64,000 nt of DNA from Serratia sp. AKBS12. GTDB lineage: Bacteria; Pseudomonadota; Gammaproteobacteria; Enterobacterales; Enterobacteriaceae. The position numbers were made by a program, and so were the translations under genes. Where the stretch lies: the NCBI RefSeq assembly GCF_024793895.1, contig NZ_JANUSB010000015.1:1178001-1242000 (forward strand), written 5' to 3'. Within the stretch, counting starts at the first letter, position 1. Each line of letters opens with the position of its first letter. Below, in pieces: positions 19,017-27,044 of the stretch. The notes beneath the pieces were generated by a model. It ran no database searches. It was not told the origin of the DNA and saw only the letters and a list, made by a program, of their open reading frames with translations.

Positions 19017-19991
19017 ATGAGAAGCATGCGTTTTTATCCCCAAACCTGGCCATTGCGTAGCGCGTTTGTTATCGCGCGCGGCAGCCGCACGCAGGCCGAC
19101 GTGGTGGTGGTGGAAATCGAACAGCAGGGAATGTGCGGTATCGGTGAATGTACGCCATATCCGCGCTACGGTGAAAGTGAAGGTTCCGTGATGGCGCAGT
19201 TGGCGGAGATGGTATCGGCGATCGAAGGTGGTGTAACGCGCACTCAGTTGCAACAGCTGATGCCGGCCGGCGCGGCGCGCAACGCGGTGGATTCGGCCTT
19301 GTGGGATCTGGAATGCCGCCTGAAGGGCGAAAACCTGTGGCAGCGCAGCGGTATCAGCGCGCCGCAGCACATTACCATGGCGCAAACCGTCAGTATCGCG
19401 ACGCCGGAGGCGATGGCCTTTGCCGCCCTGGAGCTGTACCAGCAGGGCGCTACGCTGTTGAAAATCAAACTGGACGACCATTTAATCAGTGAGCGGTTGG
19501 TGGCCATTCGCGGCGCGGTGCCGGAGGCGACGCTTATCGTCGATGCCAACGAGTCGTGGCAGGCAGAAGGGCTGGCGGCGCGTTGCCAACTACTGGCAGA
19601 TCTGCAGGTGGCGATGCTCGAGCAGCCGCTGGCGGCCAGCGATGACCATGCGTTGGAAAACTTCATCCACCCGTTGCCGATCTGCGCTGATGAAAGTTGC
19701 CATACCCGTGCCGATCTGCCGACACTGGTTGGGCGGTACGAGATGGTGAATATCAAGCTGGATAAAACCGGCGGGCTGACCGAGGCACTGGCGTTGGCGG
19801 CGCAGGCGCGTCAACGGGGGCTGGCTATCATGCTCGGCTGCATGTTGTGCACTTCGCGGGCGATAAACGCCGCGTTACCGTTGGTGCCGGGAGCGCGTTT
19901 TGTCGATCTGGACGGGCCGACCTGGCTGGCGCAGGACGTTGAACCGGGGCTGGATTTTGCCTGCGGCGCTATTCGTCTGGCAAGTGACTAA
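19017..19991 (+). CDS. ycjG: L-Ala-D/L-Glu epimerase
   Basis: 324 residues, enolase superfamily. It epimerises L-Ala-D-Glu released from murein to L-Ala-L-Glu so that it can be broken down. Catalytic pieces: lysine pair TLLKIKLD, metal ligands DANESW, EQPLA and ADES, and the second lysine in NIKLDKTGG. CAGGAG precedes ATG 19017. It faces mpaA convergently (18-bp gap), and the two enzymes act in succession on murein tripeptide. The symbol dgcA/aeeP is also used. Confidence 0.94.
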   Translation: MRSMRFYPQTWPLRSAFVIARGSRTQADVVVVEIEQQGMCGIGECTPYPRYGESEGSVMAQLAEMVSAIEGGVTRTQLQQLMPAGAARNAVDSALWDLECRLKGENLWQRSGISAPQHITMAQTVSIATPEAMAFAALELYQQGATLLKIKLDDHLISERLVAIRGAVPEATLIVDANESWQAEGLAARCQLLADLQVAMLEQPLAASDDHALENFIHPLPICADESCHTRADLPTLVGRYEMVNIKLDKTGGLTEALALAAQARQRGLAIMLGCMLCTSRAINAALPLVPGARFVDLDGPTWLAQDVEPGLDFACGAIRLASD

Positions 19992-20009
19992 CGCCGCCGT
20001 TGGTCGCCG

Positions 20010-20717
20010 TTAGTCCGGATAAACCAGCAGGTCGATCATGGCGTCCAGGTATTTTTCGCTGGCTTCATCGGCCGAAATGGGCGGGAATTCAGCGGTGATG
20101 CAGGGCAATGACAGATCGGCGCACCAACTGCCGAACGAGCCTGGGGTTTCATAACCAACGCTGCTGACCAACGGCAGGGCGAATTTATGCGACAGCCATA
20201 CGCCAAGATGCGAGCTGTCAGGATCTTCGATACAGGCCAATGGTTCATGAAAAGACACCACCCAGCGGGGTTTCAAGCGGTGAATCAAATGGCATAACGC
20301 CTGGGTTTCCGGCTCGGAACCAGGGCGACCGCCGGTAGAAAGTTTGACATCGCGGCTAGATGCTGCGCTGTTCCAGCGATAAACCGTATCCCCGGAACGC
20401 CAGTTGGCGGCCGGGAAGTTGCGGTTGAGATCGACACCGTTGGCATTGGCACGCAGACCCAGCTGGCAACCGTCCGGATTGACCGCCAAAATGACGTGAT
20501 GCCGCAACCTGGCCGGCGAAATGCTGCGCAGCGCGCAAGATAGCGTAACCACCGCGGCATTCTCATCGCCATGCGTTCCGGCGATCACCAGCCCTGTTTC
20601 CGGACCACTGACCGCTGCCGGAAAATACAGCAGTGGTGCGCCTAATAACGATTTTCCGTAACTTTCCCCTGCAACGGCCAATTGGCCACGTTCACTGCGT
20701 GGTCGCTGTTGAATCAT
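20010..20717 (-). CDS. mpaA: Murein tripeptide amidase MpaA
   Basis: 235 residues, zinc peptidase of the M14 family. It cuts the gamma-D-Glu-meso-diaminopimelate bond of murein tripeptide in the cytoplasm. Zinc ligands appear in AGTHGDENAAV (His, Glu) and WVVSFHEPLA (His); the general base is the Glu in CITAEFPP. VNPDGCQLGLRANANGVDLNRNF is the substrate-pocket region. There is no signal peptide, in keeping with a recycling role. It works upstream of YcjG and is near the murein-peptide binder mppA. Confidence 0.92.
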   Translation of the reverse strand: MIQQRPRSERGQLAVAGESYGKSLLGAPLLYFPAAVSGPETGLVIAGTHGDENAAVVTLSCALRSISPARLRHHVILAVNPDGCQLGLRANANGVDLNRNFPAANWRSGDTVYRWNSAASSRDVKLSTGGRPGSEPETQALCHLIHRLKPRWVVSFHEPLACIEDPDSSHLGVWLSHKFALPLVSSVGYETPGSFGSWCADLSLPCITAEFPPISADEASEKYLDAMIDLLVYPD

Positions 20718-20890
20718 GATGTGTCCCGTAGTGCCAATTAAGTTAAGACGATTGTTATTTTATTCAGTGTATTACGCTTTTGTGTATCTTTCCCAGCGCA
20801 ATGTTTCACCTTGATGGAAATCCTTGTCCATAATGTAAACAGTGTTACTTTGCTGACGGTATTATCACTCACCGAGACCGAGGAGCGTTG

Positions 20891-21841
20891 ATGAAAGCGA
20901 TAGCCGTGACAAGAATCGGCGCTGAACCACAGGAAATCACGCTGGAGAAACCGGTTGTCAAACCTGGCCAGATCCTGGTGAAACTGGCGGCGGCCGGGTT
21001 GAATCCGTTCGACTGGCGGGTGGCCGATGGCTTGCTCAACGGCAAGCTGCCGCACATTTTTCCCTTGGTGCTGGGCGTTGACGGCGCCGGTGAGGTGGAA
21101 GCAACCGCGTCGGACGTCACGCGTTTCCGGCCCGGCGATCGCGTTGTCGGCAGCTTTTTGTTCGGCGTGGTGGGCGCCGGCAGTTATGCGCAATATGCGG
21201 CCATCGATCAGCATGCGGCGTTGGCGATGGTACCGGATGCCGTCAGCCTGAACGCTGCTGCCGCACTGCCGGTGGCCGCCGGAGCGGCGTTGAAAGCGCT
21301 TGAAAAACTGGCATTACCGGCAGGTTCGCAGGTGGTTATCGTTGGTGCCAGCGGCGGCGTAGGGCGCTTTGCCGTGCAGTTGGCCAAATTGCAGGGGCTG
21401 ACGGTGATAGCTACCGGCGCAGCGGATGCCAGCGCCAGTCTGCATACGCTGGGCGCCGACGTGGTGCTCGATCACCATCAGGCGCCGCTGGCGCAACAGT
21501 TGCAACAGCATTATCCGCAGGGCGTCGATGGTATCATCGATCTGGCAAGCGACGCTGACGGTTTCAGCGCGTTATTGGTCAGCGTGAATCGCGGCGGCGC
21601 GGCGGTCAGTACCCTGGGGGCGGCACAGCCCGAACGGCTCAGGCAGCGTGGGTTGCACGGCGGCAATCTCAACGCCCAGATTAACGCCGAAGAACTGGCG
21701 TTGTTGGTAGAAAAAGTGGCGCGCGGCGAATTGCAGATCCCGCTGGAACGTATTGTGTCCATTCGTCAGGCGCCGGCAATGTTGGCTGCCAACAAGGCAG
21801 GCGGCGCGCGCGGCAAAACCGTGCTGAACATTGACTGGTAG
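20891..21841 (+). CDS. Zinc-independent MDR-family oxidoreductase (quinone reductase-like)
   Basis: 316 residues, medium-chain dehydrogenase/reductase fold. The GroES-like N-terminal domain (1-120) has LVKLAAAGLNPFDWRVADG where alcohol dehydrogenases carry zinc cysteines; none are present. The NADPH-binding Rossmann part has VVIVGASGGVGRFAVQLAK (near 150). This looks like an NADPH:quinone oxidoreductase or enoyl reductase with unknown substrate. Start is ATG 20891, with GAGGAGC upstream; the TTG one codon before is ignored. It has no close operon partner and is not part of the E. coli tpx-mpaA-mppA order. Confidence 0.8.
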   Translation: MKAIAVTRIGAEPQEITLEKPVVKPGQILVKLAAAGLNPFDWRVADGLLNGKLPHIFPLVLGVDGAGEVEATASDVTRFRPGDRVVGSFLFGVVGAGSYAQYAAIDQHAALAMVPDAVSLNAAAALPVAAGAALKALEKLALPAGSQVVIVGASGGVGRFAVQLAKLQGLTVIATGAADASASLHTLGADVVLDHHQAPLAQQLQQHYPQGVDGIIDLASDADGFSALLVSVNRGGAAVSTLGAAQPERLRQRGLHGGNLNAQINAEELALLVEKVARGELQIPLERIVSIRQAPAMLAANKAGGARGKTVLNIDW

Positions 21842-21905
21842 CGCCGGCATCGTGGCTTGATATACTGATGACATGCTAAGCCGATAACCAGAAAGAGGAT
21901 TTTAT

Positions 21906-22256
21906 ATGCCAGTTGCCCGAGTAATTGCCCATTACAGTGAAAATACCAAGGACACTATTACCCTGCTATGCGGCGTCGATGATGAAAATCAGATCCGTCA
22001 GGGCGAGTGGTTTGGCGTGGTGAAGAATGACGACGGTCGTGGTGATGAATCCAACTATCCATTTACCCTGCACGTGGATTACCAACAGAACGCGTTCTAT
22101 CTTGATTATGGCTATGACGACGTGGACGCGCGTCAATTGCAAAATACCGATATTCATCAACGCCCGTTGGCGGAAAAAGGCGTGTTTACCATTTTCGATG
22201 AAGAAGAGGATGAAGAGTTCACTTATCAGATTACCAGCGTGCATCTGTACGATTGA
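21906..22256 (+). CDS. Conserved hypothetical acidic protein
   Basis: 116 residues, not recognised. It is strongly acidic (the DEEEDEEF stretch near the C-terminus), has no signal peptide or membrane segment, and alternates short hydrophobic and charged runs as in a small beta protein. AGAGGA sits 8 nt before ATG 21906 and a terminator follows directly (22280-22304), so it is a complete single-gene unit. The preceding oxidoreductase ends 64 bp upstream. Function unknown. Confidence 0.75.
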   Translation: MPVARVIAHYSENTKDTITLLCGVDDENQIRQGEWFGVVKNDDGRGDESNYPFTLHVDYQQNAFYLDYGYDDVDARQLQNTDIHQRPLAEKGVFTIFDEEEDEEFTYQITSVHLYD

Positions 22257-22279
22257 TTTTTCTGCCCGCCATACCGATG

Positions 22280-22304
22280 CCCGCGCCTGTCGCGGGTATT
22301 TTTT
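22280..22304 (+). terminator. Terminator after the 116-residue hypothetical gene
   Basis: Stem CCCGCG / CGCGGG, CCTGT loop, then TATTTTTT. It lies 24 bp beyond the stop codon. Confidence 0.85.
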
Positions 22305-22408
22305 ATCGTTTGTCGCCCAGTTTTTAAATCTAGTTGCTCACTGGCTATAGGTCTGCGGGATCTTGTGCTATATGATAAATAATTCAGATGGTTAACTCGG
22401 GATGATTG

Positions 22409-24043
22409 ATGATGGCGATAAAAATAATTCAACAGGGTTTTCGTTTGGCGTGGTGTGCCGTGGCAGTCAGCGCCAGCTTTAGCGCCGCAGCCGCACAGGT
22501 ACCGGCCGGCACCGCGTTGGCAGAAAAACAGGAAATTGTTCGCCACATCAAAGATGAACCGGCCTCGCTCGATCCCATCAAAGCGGTTGGTCTGCCGGAA
22601 GCGCAGGTTGCGCGCGACTTGTTCGAAGGTTTAGTCAATCAGGACGCCCAGGGCAAAGTAATACCCGGTGTCGCCACCGGCTGGAAGAGCAGCGATAATC
22701 AAACCTATATCTTCACCCTGCGTAAAGATGCGCAATGGTCAAACGGTGACCCTGTCACGGCTGAAGATTTCGTTTACAGCTGGCGACGATTGGTCGATCC
22801 TGCCAGCCTGTCGCCTTTTGCCTGGTTTGCGCAGCTGGCCGCTATTCAAAACGCCGAGGCGATCATCGCCGGCAAAATGCCTGCTGACCAGTTGGGCGTC
22901 ACGGCGGTGGATAAATATACGCTGAAGGTGCAGTTAAATAAGCCGGTGCCTTATTTTGTCAGCCTGACGGCTAACTTCAGCTTGTTCCCGGTGCCGAAAG
23001 CGGTAGTTGAAAAATATGGCAATGACTGGACTCGAGTCGGCAATCTGGTGGGCAATGGCGCCTTCAAGCTACAGCAGCGGGTAGTCAATGAAAAACTGGT
23101 ATTGGTGCCGAACCAGCACTATTGGGATCATGCGCATACCGTATTGAGCAAAGTCACCTTTGTGCCGATCAATCAGGAGTCCAACGCCACCAAACGTTAT
23201 CTGGCGGGTGATATTGATATCACCGAGTCATTCCCGAAAAACATGTACCAAAAACTGTTAAAGGACATCCCGGAGCAGGTGTATACGCCGGATCAGCTTG
23301 GCACCTATTATTACGCCTTTAATACCCAACGCGCGCCAACCAACGATCTGCGGGTACGCAAGGCCTTGTCCTATGCCATTGACCGCAAGATCATTGCCGA
23401 GAAAGTACTGGGTACCGGTGAAAAACCGGCCTATCACTTCACGCCGGACGTCACCGCCGGGTTTAAGCCACTGCAAAGCCTGTTGCAGCAACAGTCGCAG
23501 GATGAGCTGGACGCGCAGGCTAAAGCGTTGATGCAGGCGGCAGGCTATGGCCCGGGTAAACCGCTGACGTTGAGGTTGCTGTATAACACCTCGGAAAGCC
23601 ATCAGAAGATTGCTATTGCAGTGGCCTCGATGTGGAAGAAGAAGCTTGGCGTAGAGGTGAAATTGCAAAACCAGGAATGGAAAACGTATATCGACAGCCG
23701 CAATACCGGCAATTTCGATGTGGTGCGCGCATCCTGGGTTGGTGATTACAACGAAGCATCAACCTTCCTGTCGTTGCTCGGCTCCAGCCATAGCGGCAAC
23801 ATCGCCAAATTCCGCAACGCCGATTACGATCGTGTGCTGGAACAGGCCAGCCACCAGAGCCAACCGTCTGCGCTGAATGCCGATTACAACAAGGCAGAGC
23901 AGATTATTGCCGATCAGGCACCGATTGCACCGATATATCAATACACCAACGGTAGGCTGATCAAACCCTGGGTGAAGGGCTACCCGATCACCAACCCGGA
24001 AGACGTGGCCTACAGCCAGACGATGTACATCATCAAACACTGA
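22409..24043 (+). CDS. mppA: Periplasmic murein peptide-binding protein MppA
   Basis: 544 residues, OppA-type solute-binding protein with signal peptide (LAWCAVAVSASFSAAAA, cleavage near 30). Long identical runs with E. coli MppA occur, for example VRHIKDEPASLDP and NVTKRYL-type words such as ATKRYLAGDIDITESFPKN. MppA binds L-Ala-gamma-D-Glu-meso-DAP and hands it to the OppBCDF importer. Two ATG codons (22409 and 22412) are possible starts with a weak ribosome site. It is transcribed alone and completes the recycling set with mpaA and ycjG. Confidence 0.93.
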   Translation: MMAIKIIQQGFRLAWCAVAVSASFSAAAAQVPAGTALAEKQEIVRHIKDEPASLDPIKAVGLPEAQVARDLFEGLVNQDAQGKVIPGVATGWKSSDNQTYIFTLRKDAQWSNGDPVTAEDFVYSWRRLVDPASLSPFAWFAQLAAIQNAEAIIAGKMPADQLGVTAVDKYTLKVQLNKPVPYFVSLTANFSLFPVPKAVVEKYGNDWTRVGNLVGNGAFKLQQRVVNEKLVLVPNQHYWDHAHTVLSKVTFVPINQESNATKRYLAGDIDITESFPKNMYQKLLKDIPEQVYTPDQLGTYYYAFNTQRAPTNDLRVRKALSYAIDRKIIAEKVLGTGEKPAYHFTPDVTAGFKPLQSLLQQQSQDELDAQAKALMQAAGYGPGKPLTLRLLYNTSESHQKIAIAVASMWKKKLGVEVKLQNQEWKTYIDSRNTGNFDVVRASWVGDYNEASTFLSLLGSSHSGNIAKFRNADYDRVLEQASHQSQPSALNADYNKAEQIIADQAPIAPIYQYTNGRLIKPWVKGYPITNPEDVAYSQTMYIIKH

Positions 24044-24100
24044 GTGACCACGCGTTAATGCGCAGGTTAACGCGAGTAGCAGACAACGAGAGGACACGCA

Positions 24101-25084
24101 ATGGATGTCATTGCCGGCAATGCGCTGCAAGTTACTGACGCGGTCTATGCTTTTCAGCTGGATGGCAAAGGCGGTGTAACGCCGATTGAACCCGACGATA
24201 ATATCACCTGTGCCACGCCGAGTTGGCTGCATCTGGATTATGCGCATCCCGCCAGCGCGCAGTGGTTGGCCACCACGCCGCTGTTGCCGGATAGCGTACG
24301 CGAAGCGCTGTCGGGGGACAGCACGCGACCGCGGGTTACGCGGCAGGGGGATGGCACCATGATCACCCTGCGCGGTATCAACTTCAACGCCAATTCGCGA
24401 CCGGATCAGTTGGTGACGTTTCGGGTATATATTACCGACAAAATGATTGTTTCGACGCGCCATCGCAAGGTGTATTCGATTGATGAAGTGGTAAATGATT
24501 TGCAGTCCGGCGTAGGGCCGACCAACAGCGGCAGCTGGCTGGTGGAGATCTCCGACGGCCTGACCGATCACACCAGTGAATTTATCGAAGATCTGCACGA
24601 CAAGATTATCGACCTGGAAGACGCGTTGCTCGAGCAGCAAATTCCCGAACGCGGCCAACTGGCGTTGATCCGCAAGCAATTGATTGTGCTGCGCCGTTAT
24701 ATGGCGCCCCAGCGGGATGTGTTTTCACGCCTGGCCAGCGAACGTTTGCCGTGGATGAGTGACGACGACCGGCGGCGGATGCAGGATATCGCCGACCGTC
24801 TTGGCCGTGGGCTTGACGATTTGGATGGCAGTATTGCACGTACCGCGATCCTGTCGGATGAAATCACCACCGTTATGGCGGATGCCATGAACCGGCGCAC
24901 CTATACCATGTCATTGCTGGCGATGGTGTTCCTGCCGACAACCTTCCTCACCGGTTTGTTCGGCGTCAACCTTGGCGGTATTCCGGGCGGCAGCGATCCG
25001 CTGGGCTTTGCGGCATTCTGCCTGATGCTGGTGGCGCTGGTGCTTGGCGTGGCCTGGTGGCTCAGGCGCAGCCGTTGGCTGTAG
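24101..25084 (+). CDS. zntB: Zinc transport protein ZntB
   Basis: 327 residues, the E. coli length; CorA superfamily. It has a large cytoplasmic N-terminal domain and two C-terminal membrane helices (about 270-290 and 300-320) joined by the signature [10 protein letters not shown]; GxN marks the pore mouth. Reported as a proton-driven zinc importer or exporter depending on study. AGAGGAC precedes ATG 24101. No Zur-like box was seen upstream. The fnrS gene follows 105 bp downstream. Confidence 0.93.
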   Translation: MDVIAGNALQVTDAVYAFQLDGKGGVTPIEPDDNITCATPSWLHLDYAHPASAQWLATTPLLPDSVREALSGDSTRPRVTRQGDGTMITLRGINFNANSRPDQLVTFRVYITDKMIVSTRHRKVYSIDEVVNDLQSGVGPTNSGSWLVEISDGLTDHTSEFIEDLHDKIIDLEDALLEQQIPERGQLALIRKQLIVLRRYMAPQRDVFSRLASERLPWMSDDDRRRMQDIADRLGRGLDDLDGSIARTAILSDEITTVMADAMNRRTYTMSLLAMVFLPTTFLTGLFGVNLGGIPGGSDPLGFAAFCLMLVALVLGVAWWLRRSRWL

Positions 25085-25139
25085 CACCAGGCCAGCTGGA
25101 CGGTTTGTCTGGCAAAAAGCGAGGTAAACCCTGACAACA

Positions 25140-25153
25140 TTGAGCGATATCAA
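25140..25153 (+). promoter_or_regulatory. FNR box of fnrS
   Basis: TTGAGCGATATCAA matches TTGAT-N4-ATCAA with one mismatch. Its centre is 41.5-42.5 bp before the inferred FnrS 5' end at 25189, the class II activating position. A -10-like CATGAT lies at 25176-25181. Confidence 0.9.
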
Positions 25154-25188
25154 CATTTGCCGGGGCAAAGTGCGGCATGATCTCTCTC

Positions 25189-25311
25189 GCAGGTGAATGC
25201 AACGTCAAGCGATGGGCGTTGCGCTCCATAATTGTCTTACTTTCTTATTTTAGAATTACTGCATAGCATATTTGATTCATACCATGCCGGTTTAAACACC
25301 GGCATTTTTTT
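25189..25311 (+). ncRNA. fnrS: FnrS anaerobically induced small RNA
   Basis: The 5' half (GCAGGTGAATGCAACGTCAA, then GCGATGGGCGTTGCGCTCCAT) is identical to E. coli FnrS, and GAATTACTGCATAGCA recurs further on. Length is about 123 nt. FnrS is made under FNR without oxygen and, with Hfq, represses mRNAs of aerobic functions such as sodB and maeA in E. coli. The location after zntB is as in E. coli. The fnr gene itself is in this window at 59.9 kb. Confidence 0.95.
25284..25311 (+). terminator. FnrS rho-independent terminator
   Basis: Stem ATGCCGGT / ACCGGCAT, loop TTAAAC, then T7. The stem sequence differs from E. coli FnrS but the position and form are the same. Confidence 0.93.
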
Positions 25312-25328
25312 GCCTGCCGTTCGGCAAA

Positions 25329-25727
25329 TCAGCCGGCAGCTTCATCCCAGAAGCTGGCTTCAATCTTGTGTCCGTCCAGATCGCGCACGAAACAGCCGTA
25401 ATATTGTGCGCCATAATGTGGCCGAGACCCCGGTGCGCCGTCATCTTGTGCGCCGGCCTGCAGTGCCTGCCGATAAAACTCGTCAACCTGCTGTTTGCTG
25501 GTGGCGAAGAAACCGACATGAATGCCGTTGCCGATGGCGGCCGGTTTACCATCGATCGGCGTTTGCAACCAGAACTCCGGGTAATCGCGACCATAACCGA
25601 TGGCTCCAGGATGTTCCAATACGCGCCGGCAACCTAGCGCGCCAAGCACCCGATCGTAAAAGTCTGCGGCCTGGTCGAAGGCGTTGGTTCCCAACGATAC
25701 GTGGGACAGGCAAGGGGTGATGTTCAT
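25329..25727 (-). CDS. VOC/glyoxalase-fold family protein
   Basis: 132 residues, one vicinal-oxygen-chelate unit: LSHVSLGTNAFDQAADFYDRVLGALG at the start, GIHVGFFATSKQQVDEFY in the middle and YGCFVRDLDGHKIEASFWDE at the end. Candidate metal ligands are His (LSHVS), His (IHVGF) and Glu (KIEAS). Such proteins range from lyases to antibiotic-binding proteins; the substrate cannot be told. ATG 25727 follows CTGGAGA; a TTG two codons upstream is less likely. It converges on fnrS. Confidence 0.8.
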   Translation of the reverse strand: MNITPCLSHVSLGTNAFDQAADFYDRVLGALGCRRVLEHPGAIGYGRDYPEFWLQTPIDGKPAAIGNGIHVGFFATSKQQVDEFYRQALQAGAQDDGAPGSRPHYGAQYYGCFVRDLDGHKIEASFWDEAAG

Positions 25728-25837
25728 CGTCAATCTCCAGTTAACTGTACAAATAAACAGTATATCCGGTCGCTGATAATGTCAGGTGTTTTTTGCTGGA
25801 ATTGTGAGCGGGCTCGAAAACAGAACGGCAGGAGGGG

Positions 25838-25862
25838 CTCCATCGACGCGCCGCCGATGGAG
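25838..25862. repeat. Stem-loop after ttcA
   Basis: Inverted repeat CTCCATCG / CGATGGAG with a 9-nt loop, 9 bp beyond the ttcA stop on the minus strand. There is no U-tract, so it may protect the 3' end rather than terminate. Confidence 0.4.
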
Positions 25863-25870
25863 CAGGGTAA

Positions 25871-26809
25871 TTATTTGATTTCCAATACGTTCAGTCGCTG
25901 TGGCGCCACGCTGGCGTCATCGGACTCTTCCGGCTGCCAGCCGATAGGCTGCATCGGCAGATCCTCACGGTCGAACGCCAGATCGCCACCGTTGATGACT
26001 TCGCTGCCGTGATGTATGCCCTTGAAATCGAAAAGTTCGGTATCACACAGGTGTGACGGCACCACGTTCTGCATGGCGCTGAACATGGTTTCGATACGGC
26101 CAGGATAACGTTTGTCCCAATCGCGCAGCATATCGCCAACCACCTGGCGTTGCAGGTTCGGTTGTGAACCGCACAGGTTGCAGGGGATAATCGGATATTC
26201 TTTGGCGATAGCGAAACGCTCGATGTCTTTCTCACGGCAATAGGCCAGCGGACGGATCACCACGTGCTTGCCGTCGTCGCTCATCAGCTTTGGCGGCATG
26301 CCTTTCATTTTCCCACCGTAGAACATATTGAGGAACAGCGTTTGCAATATGTCATCGCGGTGATGGCCAAGCGCGATTTTTGTCGCTCCGAGTTCGCTGG
26401 CGGTGCGGTACAGAATACCGCGGCGCAGGCGTGAACACAGCGAGCAGGTGGTTTTGCCTTCAGGAATTTTCTCTTTTACGATGCCGTAGGTGTTTTCTTC
26501 GACGATTTTATATTCGACGCCCAGACCGTCCAGATAGGCCGGTAAAATGTGTTCCGGGAACCCTGGCTGTTTCTGATCGAGGTTGACCGCAATCAGCGAG
26601 AAATTGATCGGCGCGCTTTGCTGGAGGTTGCGCAGAATTTCCAACATGGTGTAGCTGTCTTTACCGCCGGACAGGCAAACCATGATGCGGTCGCCTTCTT
26701 CAATCATATTGTAATCGGCAATCGCTTCGCCGACGTTGCGGCGCAGGCGTTTTTGCAACTTGTTGAGGTTGTACTGCTCTTTTTGACTAACTGATTGTTT
26801 ATCTGACAT
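25871..26809 (-). CDS. ttcA: tRNA 2-thiocytidine(32) synthetase TtcA
   Basis: 312 residues (311 in E. coli). It adds sulfur to C32 of some tRNAs. The PP-loop is CLSGGKDS. Cysteines of the Fe-S site appear in [12 protein letters not shown] and [16 protein letters not shown]. Highly conserved throughout, so confidence is high. It is downstream of nifJ by 235 bp of unremarkable sequence, with its own start at ATG 26809. E. coli ttcA depends on an Fe-S cluster, so it joins the iron and oxygen theme of this window. Confidence 0.97.
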   Translation of the reverse strand: MSDKQSVSQKEQYNLNKLQKRLRRNVGEAIADYNMIEEGDRIMVCLSGGKDSYTMLEILRNLQQSAPINFSLIAVNLDQKQPGFPEHILPAYLDGLGVEYKIVEENTYGIVKEKIPEGKTTCSLCSRLRRGILYRTASELGATKIALGHHRDDILQTLFLNMFYGGKMKGMPPKLMSDDGKHVVIRPLAYCREKDIERFAIAKEYPIIPCNLCGSQPNLQRQVVGDMLRDWDKRYPGRIETMFSAMQNVVPSHLCDTELFDFKGIHHGSEVINGGDLAFDREDLPMQPIGWQPEESDDASVAPQRLNVLEIK

Positions 26810-27044
26810 TTAAATCGTGCTCGTTCTCATGTTGGGGCTCTATTGGCGCAGCGTTTTTTTCGTTGGCAAGTTTAGCATTCATCAGTGTGATTCGTTCATG
26901 ATTCATTGCATCAATCAACACGCCATAGAGATGTGGCGTGTATGGTACGGATTGCACGGACGAATGCCAGCCGTTTTAACTATTGCGCTGTTTTATCCCT
27001 GTCAACGATCGGACTGACGCGCCCGGCAGCATGCCTATGCGCGG

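Noticed and set aside
23759-24679. 306-codon minus-strand frame over mppA end and zntB start
   Set aside because: It spans two certain genes on the other strand and the gap between them, so codon-bias shadowing explains it.
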